Part shown: one piece after another, positions 1-5,611 of the stretch | Position numbering within the stretch: position 1 is the stretch's first letter | Layout of the letters: each line of letters opens with the position of its first letter | Source: JAZQNC01 sp045536155 | GTDB taxonomy: Bacteria; Bacillota; Clostridia; Oscillospirales; CAG-272 | NCBI GenBank assembly: GCA_045536155.1 | Contig: JAZSMZ010000022.1 | Location: forward strand, 1-11,262 | DNA length: 11,262 bases | Direction of reading: 5' to 3' | The notes under the pieces: generated by a model | Database searches by the model: none | Told to the model about the DNA's origin: nothing | Seen by the model: the letters and a program-made list of their open reading frames with translations, nothing else | Translations under genes and position numbers: made by a program

Positions 1-389
1 GTGCTGTTTTTGATAGCACCGTTATATGCAACTGCGATCTGACCCTTGTAATACTTACAAACGAAGGGCTGGGCGTTTTCTCTTCCCTCGTCTCCTGCAG
101 CGGAATAGCGTACGTGTCCGAGAGCGTAGCTGCCCTGAAGATAAGTCAGAACCATCTCGTTGAACACTTCATTTGCAAGGCCGCTGTCGCGATGGGAAAA
201 GAGCTTACCGTCGTTATTTACCGCGATACCTGCACTCGACTGACCGCGATGCTGCAATGCATATAGCGCCGAATAGGTGATGTGAGCTACGTCGTGGTCG
301 GCATTGGGATCAAAGATGCCAAACACACCGCATTCTTCGTGCGGCTTATCGGAAATTAAACTGATTTGTGAAGAATGGATCTCTTTCAT
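1..389 (-). CDS. purF: Amidophosphoribosyltransferase, N-terminal part (cut by window edge)
   Basis: PurF catalyses the first committed step of purine synthesis, making 5-phosphoribosylamine from PRPP and glutamine in the cytoplasm. Only the first 129 codons are present; the gene continues beyond position 1. What is seen is the glutamine amidotransferase (Ntn-hydrolase) domain: Cys20 in EECGVFGI, the LQHRGQSSAGI motif (residues 45-55), GHVRYS (91-96) and YNG (122-124). Cys20 is preceded by 19 residues ending in Glu-Glu. This resembles the Bacillus-type propeptide that is cleaved to expose the catalytic cysteine, so the mature enzyme probably begins at Cys20. The start is ATG at 389. An in-frame TAA lies two codons upstream, and a GAGGAAGG site at 404-411 lies 14 nt upstream, a rather long spacing. 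The gene follows purE by 48 bp and is presumably co-transcribed with it. The motif YSAAG replaces the commoner YSTAG or YSTTG. Confidence 0.95.
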   Translation of the reverse strand, partial: MKEIHSSQISLISDKPHEECGVFGIFDPNADHDVAHITYSALYALQHRGQSSAGIAVNNDGKLFSHRDSGLANEVFNEMVLTYLQGSYALGHVRYSAAGDEGRENAQPFVCKYYKGQIAVAYNGAIKNS

Positions 390-437
390 GGATAATTACT
401 GTACCTTCCTCAAAAAAGAATGAAAAATTAACTTTGC

Positions 438-920
438 TTATTTGTTGAGTGCTTCGTCCTTGGCGATAACGTCATCAGCCATCTGCTTTTTGTAAGCGGC
501 AAGCTTTGCGGCGAGAGTGTCGTCGGAAAGGGCGATCATCTGAGCCGCGAGGATAGCGGCATTGGCAGAGCCGTCGATTGCAACAGTTGCAACGGGGACA
601 CCTGCCGGCATCTGAACGATGGACAAAAGCGCATCAAGACCTTCGAGGGCCGATGCCTTGATAGGCAGACCGATAACGGGCAGAGTTGTGTAAGCGGCTA
701 AAACACCGCCGAGGTGAGCTGCCTTGCCTGCGGCGGCGATAATTACGCCGAATCCGTTGTCTTTGGCATTTGTGGCAAATTTTGCGGCGGCATCGGGAGT
801 TCTGTGCGCCGAAATAACGTGCATTTCATAGGGCATATCAAACTTTTCAAAAATTTTGATTGCCGCTTCAAGCTTGGGCATATCGCTGTCACTGCCCATA
901 ATAAGTGCTGTCTTTAACAT
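438..920 (-). CDS. purE: N5-carboxyaminoimidazole ribonucleotide mutase (class I PurE)
   Basis: PurE converts N5-CAIR to CAIR in de novo purine synthesis. The 160-residue length is normal for the bacterial enzyme. Seen: GSDSD (residues 9-13), SAHRTP (37-42) with His39 aligning to the catalytic histidine of class I enzymes, a substrate loop AAAGKAAHLGG (62-72), PVIGLP (81-86) and IVQMPAGVPVAT (101-112). HRTP and the AAHL loop fit class I (mutase, normally partnered with PurK) and not class II AIR carboxylase, which has an SNGLGP-type loop. The loop differs from the E. coli form GGAAHLPGM by Lys for Gly and Gly for Pro; I recall similar loops in Clostridia. PurK is not in the window. ATG at 920 fits the family N-terminus, but no strong ribosome binding site lies at normal spacing: an AAAGGA at 956-961 is separated from the start by a hairpin. 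The gene lies between the membrane-anchored gene (46 bp away) and purF (48 bp away) in one presumed operon. Confidence 0.95.
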   Translation of the reverse strand: MLKTALIMGSDSDMPKLEAAIKIFEKFDMPYEMHVISAHRTPDAAAKFATNAKDNGFGVIIAAAGKAAHLGGVLAAYTTLPVIGLPIKASALEGLDALLSIVQMPAGVPVATVAIDGSANAAILAAQMIALSDDTLAAKLAAYKKQMADDVIAKDEALNK

Positions 921-929
921 CTGTCGTAC

Positions 930-952
930 GCGCCTTGATAGATCAATGGCGC
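930..952 (-). promoter_or_regulatory. Hairpin in the purE translation-initiation region
   Basis: In the minus-strand transcript, GCGCC plus TTGA pair with TCAA plus GGCGC around a 4-nt loop, giving nine base pairs and one bulged A. The hairpin ends nine nucleotides before the purE ATG. An AAAGGA Shine-Dalgarno-like site (956-961) lies just upstream of it, and a weaker AAGG (933-936) is inside its 3' arm. No U-tract follows, so it is not a terminator. Folding would bring AAAGGA to an effective 12 nt from the ATG. The pairing is seen directly; a regulatory role is inferred. Confidence 0.5.
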
Positions 953-966
953 TCGTCCTTTCTGAT

Positions 967-1614
967 TTATTTTTTATACTTTACTTTCGATATACTGTTA
1001 ATCCTGAAGCTGTCGCCCTCGGGTAAAAGCTCAAAGATAAGAGGGATCACCGTATCGGACGGCAGATCGTCTCTGAAGGTACCGTTGTTTTGCATTATCT
1101 TGTATCCGACCTTATAGGTATACCGTGTGACGTCACCAAGGTCGTTCGACACCGCCTTATCGAGTAAAACGATCTCGACATCATACACCTTTTGCATGGT
1201 AAAGACGCCCATCGGGTCGTTTTCTTCAAAATAGCTGTCGGTGAAAAAGGTATTATACGCTTCAAAGTCACCGTTGATTATCGAGTTGAAATAGTCGAGC
1301 CAGAACTCGCCCATCTCTCCGTAATCGTTGAATTTTTCGGTAAGCAACGTGGTAAAAGGAGCTTCCGTATAGCTTATAAAGCGGTTTTTGTCCATATAAG
1401 ATGCATCGTCAAAGATATTCTCTTCAAAATCGGGCTCGGCAAAATATATCTTTTCTGTTTCGTCATCAATATTGCCGATAAGAGCATCTATGTCGATGCT
1501 GTCGAAATCTATTGAATTGAGTGCTATAAGAACAACAAGCAGTAAAGCGGCCGCAACGGCAGTTGTTATAAGCTTTTTCTTATTCTCTTTTTTGATGTCA
1601 GTGTTTTCTTTCAT
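967..1614 (-). CDS. Membrane-anchored protein of unknown function with possible NTF2-like outer domain
   Basis: I do not recognise a named family. The 215-residue protein has a short Lys-rich cytoplasmic start (MKENTDIKKENKKK), one hydrophobic segment (about residues 15-33), then a markedly acidic stretch (about 35-70, many Asp/Glu), and a C-terminal domain of about 110 residues. The topology is N-in, C-out. There is no lipobox cysteine. The C-terminal domain begins with a helix-like segment containing FWLDYFNSIINGDFEAY and continues with alternating strand-like segments, a layout reminiscent of NTF2-like/SnoaL-like folds; this is inference only. ATG at 1614 lies 11 nt after the stop of the upstream TIM-barrel gene and lacks a clear ribosome binding site, suggesting translational coupling. 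A TTG at 1629 that overlaps the upstream TGA would add five residues. The gene sits in the same presumed operon as purE and purF. Confidence 0.8.
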   Translation of the reverse strand: MKENTDIKKENKKKLITTAVAAALLLVVLIALNSIDFDSIDIDALIGNIDDETEKIYFAEPDFEENIFDDASYMDKNRFISYTEAPFTTLLTEKFNDYGEMGEFWLDYFNSIINGDFEAYNTFFTDSYFEENDPMGVFTMQKVYDVEIVLLDKAVSNDLGDVTRYTYKVGYKIMQNNGTFRDDLPSDTVIPLIFELLPEGDSFRINSISKVKYKK

Positions 1615-1625
1615 AAGCGTAAATA

Positions 1626-2492
1626 TCAATCATTGAGAAATCTTTTGAGATTTTTAAGGCCAAGCTCAATTCCGACGAGATTATCCTCGATTCCCTCGAA
1701 TTCGACAGAGTAATATCCGTCGTATCCGCTCGATTTGAGAATCTGTATGCACTGGTACACCTTAGCATCTCCGTGACCGATCACAGCTCCGCGAAGATAG
1801 TTCCCCGCGCGGGTTTTGAACCATGTATCACCGGGATCGATCTCCATTCCGCTTTTTTTGAAAAAGTCCTTGACGTGGACGTGTTTTGCATATTTTGCAA
1901 GGTTACCTACCGCCATCGCGGTATCTTCATCAGCGCACATAAAATTGCCGATATCGACAAGTGCGCCGAAGTTTTCGTGGTTTGTTTCGTTGATCAGCTT
2001 TTCGACCCTTGAGCTGTCCTGCGAAAAATAACCGTGATTTTCGGTCATGGCGCCTATTCCCTTGCTCTTGGCGATCTTCGACACCTCGCGGCATCCTTCG
2101 GCCATGCGGGACAGGCAGGCGTCGTAGCTGATGCCGACTTTTTTACCGACGGGGCCGCTGTATGCAACGTCAAAACGCATATTCTTTACACCCAATTCGG
2201 CAACGAAATCAGTAATAGAGTGCGCTCTTTTTATCTCATCGGACAATTTGCCGTCAGAGCCGTTTATAAAATCGAATCCGGTACAGTATGCAACCAGATC
2301 AAGTCCTTTTTTTATGGCATACTCGCGCACTGCCTTTGCCTTTTCGACACTCATCGATTCTGTCCAATATCCGTCGGTGAATTCAACGCCGTCAAAGCCC
2401 ATTTCGGCCGCTTTATCTATAACTCCGTATATGCCCAGACGGTCGTCGGAAATATAGGAGCCAAAGCTGTATGTAGTAACGCACGTTTTCAT
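1626..2492 (-). CDS. Sugar phosphate isomerase/epimerase-type TIM-barrel protein (xylose isomerase-like / AP endonuclease 2 superfamily)
   Basis: This 288-residue protein belongs to the xylose isomerase-like TIM-barrel superfamily, which includes sugar and sugar-phosphate isomerases/epimerases and inositol catabolic enzymes. Candidate metal and catalytic residues lie at the expected strand ends: Glu151 in TENHG, Asp180 in VDIGNF, His206 in HVHVKD, and Glu264 or Glu266 in SVEFEG. The early strand FDGVEFT (33-39) is also typical. No signal peptide is visible, so it is cytoplasmic. The exact substrate cannot be read from the sequence. ATG at 2492 is chosen because AAAGGG lies about 8 nt upstream and because the longer open frame would begin upstream of the promoter at 2563-2591. 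It is the first gene of the unit that continues into the membrane-anchored gene, purE and purF. A distant paralogue lies immediately upstream (2693-3475) at the end of the pyrimidine unit. Confidence 0.88.
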   Translation of the reverse strand: MKTCVTTYSFGSYISDDRLGIYGVIDKAAEMGFDGVEFTDGYWTESMSVEKAKAVREYAIKKGLDLVAYCTGFDFINGSDGKLSDEIKRAHSITDFVAELGVKNMRFDVAYSGPVGKKVGISYDACLSRMAEGCREVSKIAKSKGIGAMTENHGYFSQDSSRVEKLINETNHENFGALVDIGNFMCADEDTAMAVGNLAKYAKHVHVKDFFKKSGMEIDPGDTWFKTRAGNYLRGAVIGHGDAKVYQCIQILKSSGYDGYYSVEFEGIEDNLVGIELGLKNLKRFLND

Positions 2493-2562
2493 TTTATCAG
2501 CCCTTTTGAACAAAGTTAAAATGTATAAAACAAAATAATATTCGCATTTTATCTTAATTATA

Positions 2563-2591
2563 ATTATATCATAAATCAGCGATTTTGTAAA
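2563..2591 (-). promoter_or_regulatory. Sigma-A-type promoter of the TIM-barrel/purE/purF unit
   Basis: On the minus strand, TTTACA (2586-2591) is followed after exactly 17 bp by TATAAT (2563-2568), in an AT-rich region. Transcription would start near 2556, giving a leader of roughly 63 nt before the ATG at 2492. A second TATAAT-like hexamer at 2557-2562 is less well spaced. I see no riboswitch-like structure in the short leader. The promoter lies just beyond the terminator of the preceding pyrimidine unit. Confidence 0.75.
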
Positions 2592-2645
2592 TAACATTTA
2601 GCAAATTTAAATGCTGAAAATTGCACAATTTTTTATAAAAAAGGC

Positions 2646-2678
2646 AAAGCCGCTGCTGATATTTTCCGCAGCGGCTTT
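2646..2678 (-). terminator. Rho-independent terminator of the pyrC-pyrF-TIM-barrel unit
   Basis: An 11-bp perfect stem (AAAGCCGCTGC at 2646-2656 pairs with GCAGCGGCTTT at 2668-2678) encloses an 11-nt loop. T-rich tracts lie on both sides, so in principle it works in both directions. On the minus strand it lies 15 bp after the stop of the 2693-3475 gene and is followed by TTTGCC and a T-run. It separates the pyrimidine unit from the purine unit. Confidence 0.9.
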
Positions 2679-2692
2679 TTTGGTTAAAACAA

Positions 2693-3475
2693 TTACAGAT
2701 TGTGTTTTTTGATCTTTTCGCGAAGAAAGTCGGCAGCCATAACGATATCCTTTTCGGGGTTATCGCCGCACTCACGCTCAATGGTAAGAAATCCGTCAAA
2801 ACCGGATGCCTTCAAAGCGGGCAAATAAGCATCAAAGTTGACATCGCCTTCGCCAAGAGGCAGCTCGATAAAGCTGTTTGCATTGATCATTCTGCCGTCT
2901 TTCGCATGAGTATGTACGATATACTTTTTGAGCACATCAACTGCCAAGGCGGCATTGTCGCCCGAACACATGACAAGGTTTGCAGGGTCAAAATTTACTC
3001 TTACACCGTTTGCTCCGAGACTGTCCAGAAAGGGTGCGAGAATAACGGCTTTTTCCGGCCCTGTCTCAACAGCGAAAGCAGCTTCCATGGAATCTGCATA
3101 GACCGCCAGCTCGCGGCATGCTTTTCTCATGATTTCATTGTTTTCGGAATCCTCTTCGGTAAGCTTGCCGATGTGAGTTGTGATAACATCACATTCGAGC
3201 TTCTTTGCAAGGTCAACTGCACGCTTGGATTTTTCGATAAGCTCATCGTTGAGCTCGGGATGAGAAAAACCGTGTCCGAAATCGGCGCAGACTGCCGAGA
3301 ATACAAGTCCGTGCGATTTAACAATATCAAGAGTCTCTTTGATCTGATCGTTTGTCCAATAGATCTCGCCTCCGGTAACATACTTTTGAATGCCGTCAAG
3401 ACCGAGATCGGATACCTTCTTTACTGCGCTGACAAAATCGAGACGGAACGATTCAACCATTGCTCCAATTTTCAT
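2693..3475 (-). CDS. Sugar phosphate isomerase/epimerase-type TIM-barrel protein
   Basis: This 260-residue, cytoplasmic protein is a second xylose isomerase-like TIM barrel. Visible signature residues are His101 in TTHIGK, Glu137 in VETGPE, Asp163 in NFDPAN, His190 in HTHAKD, and Glu233 in TIERE, the usual divalent-metal and catalytic set of sugar-phosphate isomerases/epimerases. The region LGEGDVNF (207-214) before FDGFLTIE matches the family pattern. The substrate is unknown; ketose 3-epimerase and ribulose-phosphate-type activities are possible but unproven. The start is ATG at 3475 with AAGGAG 7 nt upstream. It is the last gene of the pyrC-pyrF unit (29 bp after pyrF) and is followed by a strong terminator. 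It resembles the protein at 1626-2492 in fold and motif order, but the sequences differ widely, so they are not recent duplicates. Confidence 0.9.
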   Translation of the reverse strand: MKIGAMVESFRLDFVSAVKKVSDLGLDGIQKYVTGGEIYWTNDQIKETLDIVKSHGLVFSAVCADFGHGFSHPELNDELIEKSKRAVDLAKKLECDVITTHIGKLTEEDSENNEIMRKACRELAVYADSMEAAFAVETGPEKAVILAPFLDSLGANGVRVNFDPANLVMCSGDNAALAVDVLKKYIVHTHAKDGRMINANSFIELPLGEGDVNFDAYLPALKASGFDGFLTIERECGDNPEKDIVMAADFLREKIKKHNL

Positions 3476-3504
3476 AACATTGCTCCTTGATAACGAAAGA
3501 TTTT

Positions 3505-4371
3505 TTATTTCATTGCTGCGTTGAGGGCGTCACGCATTTCAATGCATGCTTCTCTTGTAAACCGAGCAAAATTCATATCATCGCCCTTACCCTTGTATGC
3601 GCACATCAGAGCACGGGAGGAATTGACGATAGCACCGCTCTTGTCGCTCTTGCGGAAAGCATAGGCAACATCCTCTGCCTTACCACCCTGAGCGCCGTAT
3701 CCGGGTACAAGGAAGAATGTGTGAGGCATTGCCTCGCGCAGCTCGGCAAGCTGTGCCGGATGGGTAGCACCGACGACTGCGCCGACTCTGCTGTATCCGT
3801 ATTCGCCGATATTGTCCTCGCCCCATTTTTCAGTTGCTTCACCGACTATTCTGTAAAGAGGCTTGCCGTCGATAAGGCGATCCTGGAACTCGCTGGACGA
3901 GGGGTTGGAAGTTTTAACAAGTGAGAAAAGTGATTTGTCATATTTCTTTGCGGCATTGATAAACGGAACGATACCGTCCGATCCGAGATAGGGATTAACG
4001 GTAATACAGTCGGCACCAGCTCCGCCCTCGCCCAGATGACCTTCAGCATAAGCCGATGCAGTTGATCCGATATCGCCGCGCTTAGCGTCAAGAATAACGT
4101 ATATACCGGCTTGTTTTGCATAGCGGATAGTCTTATCAAGTGCCAAAAGACCTTCAAGGCCATAGAGCTCATAGTAAGCCGACTGAGGCTTGATTGCGGG
4201 GATAAGGTCGGCGGTTGCATCGATGAGCGCGCGATTGAAATCGAAAAGCGCATCGCATACCGATTTCCCCTCGCGGAATTTTTCGGGAATGTACTCGAGC
4301 AAGGGATCAAGACCCATAACTGTGGGATTGTTCTTTTGAGCGATCAGCTCATAAAGCTTATCAAATGACAT
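3505..4371 (-). CDS. pyrF: Orotidine 5'-phosphate decarboxylase (long, type 2 form)
   Basis: PyrF decarboxylates OMP to UMP, the last step of de novo UMP synthesis. All hallmarks are visible: GLDP (20-23), IKPQ with Lys61, the catalytic tetrad region DAKRGDIG with Asp95, Lys97 and Asp100, TVNPYLGSDG (124-133), the phosphate loop VPGYGAQGG (222-230) and SSRAL with Arg253. The 288-residue length and the DAKRGDIGSTA form mark the longer family found in clostridia, mycobacteria and others, as opposed to the roughly 235-residue E. coli/Bacillus form. ATG at 4371 has GAGGT about 7 nt upstream. It lies 26 bp after pyrC and 29 bp before a TIM-barrel isomerase gene, so the three are very likely co-transcribed. 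Confidence 0.97.
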   Translation of the reverse strand: MSFDKLYELIAQKNNPTVMGLDPLLEYIPEKFREGKSVCDALFDFNRALIDATADLIPAIKPQSAYYELYGLEGLLALDKTIRYAKQAGIYVILDAKRGDIGSTASAYAEGHLGEGGAGADCITVNPYLGSDGIVPFINAAKKYDKSLFSLVKTSNPSSSEFQDRLIDGKPLYRIVGEATEKWGEDNIGEYGYSRVGAVVGATHPAQLAELREAMPHTFFLVPGYGAQGGKAEDVAYAFRKSDKSGAIVNSSRALMCAYKGKGDDMNFARFTREACIEMRDALNAAMK

Positions 4372-4397
4372 TGTTTATACCTCGTCTTATCATATTT

Positions 4398-5477
4398 TCA
4401 GCGAATAACTCTGCCGTAGAGTGTCATACCGATATAGGGGGAATTGTGCGATTTTGATACTATCATGCTTTCGTCAAAGACGAAGCTGTCCTCAATTTCG
4501 ATCTCTACCTTTTCATCGGGGACGGGGATTCCAAGTATCCTGCAAGGATTGTACGTCATGAGCTCCGACAAACGCTCAAGCGTAATGTGACCTGCCTTTA
4601 CAAGATAGGTATACGATGCTGCGAATGCGGTCTGCAGTCCAATAATTCCGTTTGGAGCTGATGTAAGACCTCTGCCCTTTTCTTCAGCGGAATGAGGCGC
4701 GTGGTCGGTTGAAATGCAGTCGATAGTGCCGTCGACGATTGCTTCAATTACAGCTTCCCTATCCTCTTTCGAACGGAGAGGCGGATTCATCTTTGCATTT
4801 ACACCGATTTTCTCAACGTCTTCGTCGATAAAGGTAAAATAGTGGGGACAAGTTTCGGCAGTCACACGTACACCTCTCTTTTTAGCCGCACGGATGAGCT
4901 CAACACTGCCTTTTGTCGAAACGTGGGCAATGTGAAGTCGGCATCCGGTCATTTCGGAAAGGATAATTTCGCGCGCGGTCATAACGTCCTCGGCGGCGTT
5001 GGGTGTGCCGCGGACACCGAGTTTTTTTGCGGTATCGCCGTCATTAATTGCTCCGCCCGCCAAAGGAAGCTCCTCGCAGTGAGAGATTATCAAATAGTCG
5101 TGATCGGCGCAAATCTTCATTGCGGACGCCATCATGTCAGAGCGCTCGACGGGACGACCGTCATCGGTGAATGCAACCGCTCCGGCGGCATAAAGCGCGG
5201 CAAAATCGGTAAGCGATTCGCCCTTCTGACCGACGGTTATTGCCGCTGTGGGCAGAAGCTTTGTTAGTCCAACCTCATTTGCACGTGCAACAACGTAGCT
5301 TAATGTGTCGGCGTTGTCTGTCACCGGATTTGTATTCGGCATGGCAACAACAGCAGCATATCCGCCGGCATAGGCGGCTTTAAGGCAGCTTTCTATGTCC
5401 TCTTTATACTCGTAACCGGGCTCACGGGTATGGCAATGCATGTCCACAAATGCGGGAATTGAAATTATTTTGCTCAT
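4398..5477 (-). CDS. pyrC: Dihydroorotase, short form lacking the N-terminal beta-sandwich segment
   Basis: Dihydroorotase interconverts carbamoyl-aspartate and dihydroorotate using a metal centre. Seen: HCH in DMHCHTREPG (His14, His16), PNTNP (47-51), TDDGRP (Asp105/Asp106), SHCEE (His133), AHVST (His185), NPPLRS (231-236) and STDHAPH (Asp258). The order is that of the amidohydrolase-type dihydroorotases close to the Bacillus/Aquifex class. The protein is 359 residues; relatives usually have about 425 and begin with roughly 50 residues of beta-sandwich before the metal motif. Here only about ten residues (MSKIISIPAF) precede VDMHCH, and the C-terminal part (EKVEIEIED to the end) is also short. 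The truncation looks native: the promoter at 5513-5541 leaves a leader of only about 30 nt before this ATG. The metal and substrate motifs are intact, so activity is expected. It is the first gene of the pyrC-pyrF unit. Confidence 0.95.
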   Translation of the reverse strand: MSKIISIPAFVDMHCHTREPGYEYKEDIESCLKAAYAGGYAAVVAMPNTNPVTDNADTLSYVVARANEVGLTKLLPTAAITVGQKGESLTDFAALYAAGAVAFTDDGRPVERSDMMASAMKICADHDYLIISHCEELPLAGGAINDGDTAKKLGVRGTPNAAEDVMTAREIILSEMTGCRLHIAHVSTKGSVELIRAAKKRGVRVTAETCPHYFTFIDEDVEKIGVNAKMNPPLRSKEDREAVIEAIVDGTIDCISTDHAPHSAEEKGRGLTSAPNGIIGLQTAFAASYTYLVKAGHITLERLSELMTYNPCRILGIPVPDEKVEIEIEDSFVFDESMIVSKSHNSPYIGMTLYGRVIR

Positions 5478-5512
5478 TGTTATCTCGCTTTGCTTAATTT
5501 TTATATATAATC

Positions 5513-5541
5513 ATTATACAGTATAAATTCGAAAAAGGCAA
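5513..5541 (-). promoter_or_regulatory. Sigma-A-type promoter of the pyrC-pyrF unit
   Basis: On the minus strand, TTGCCT (5536-5541) is followed after 17 bp by a perfect TATAAT (5513-5518). Transcription would start near 5506, about 29 nt before the pyrC ATG. The leader is too short to hold a PyrR-type attenuator or a leader peptide, so no classical pyrimidine attenuation is visible. The ribosome binding site before pyrC (a GAGA-like stretch) is weak. Confidence 0.72.
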
Positions 5542-5576
5542 TAGAAAAACGCAAATCTCTTATGGCTCTTTCATAA

Positions 5577-5606
5577 AAAAATCACCGTGTTCGCACGGTG
5601 ATTTTT
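5577..5606 (-). terminator. Terminator after the GH92 gene
   Basis: A 13-bp perfect inverted repeat (5577-5589 with 5594-5606; core ATCACCGTG and CACGGTGAT) closes on a 4-base loop and is flanked by A- and T-runs. On the minus strand it lies a few bases after the GH92 stop and ends in a T-run, fitting a rho-independent terminator. It stops GH92 transcripts before the pyrC promoter. Its symmetry means it could also act on plus-strand transcripts, although no plus-strand gene leads into it. Confidence 0.9.
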
Positions 5607-5611
5607 CGGCT

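Noticed and set aside
2034..2519. Long plus-strand open frame opposite the TIM-barrel gene
   Set aside because: It lies entirely antisense to a well-supported gene, shows no family motifs, and has no matching promoter or ribosome binding site.
2493..2562. Possible purine riboswitch or attenuator ahead of the purE/purF unit
   Set aside because: The leader is only about 63 nt and shows neither the conserved purine-aptamer junction pattern nor a terminator-like stem.
2493..2597. N-terminal extension of the 1626-2492 protein to an ATG at 2597
   Set aside because: That ATG lies upstream of the -35 element of the unit's own promoter, the encoded residues are AT-driven Ile/Tyr/Lys, and a better ribosome binding site precedes ATG 2492.
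2617..2632. Small inverted repeat AAAATTG-CA-CAATTTT
   Set aside because: A 2-nt loop makes it a poor hairpin, it is AT-rich, and it sits just beyond a strong terminator; most likely chance.
2702..3490. 262-codon plus-strand open frame covering the second TIM-barrel gene
   Set aside because: It is a full-length antisense shadow of 2693-3475, with a Cys/Phe-rich composition and no recognisable domain; the minus-strand gene has metal-site motifs and a good ribosome binding site.
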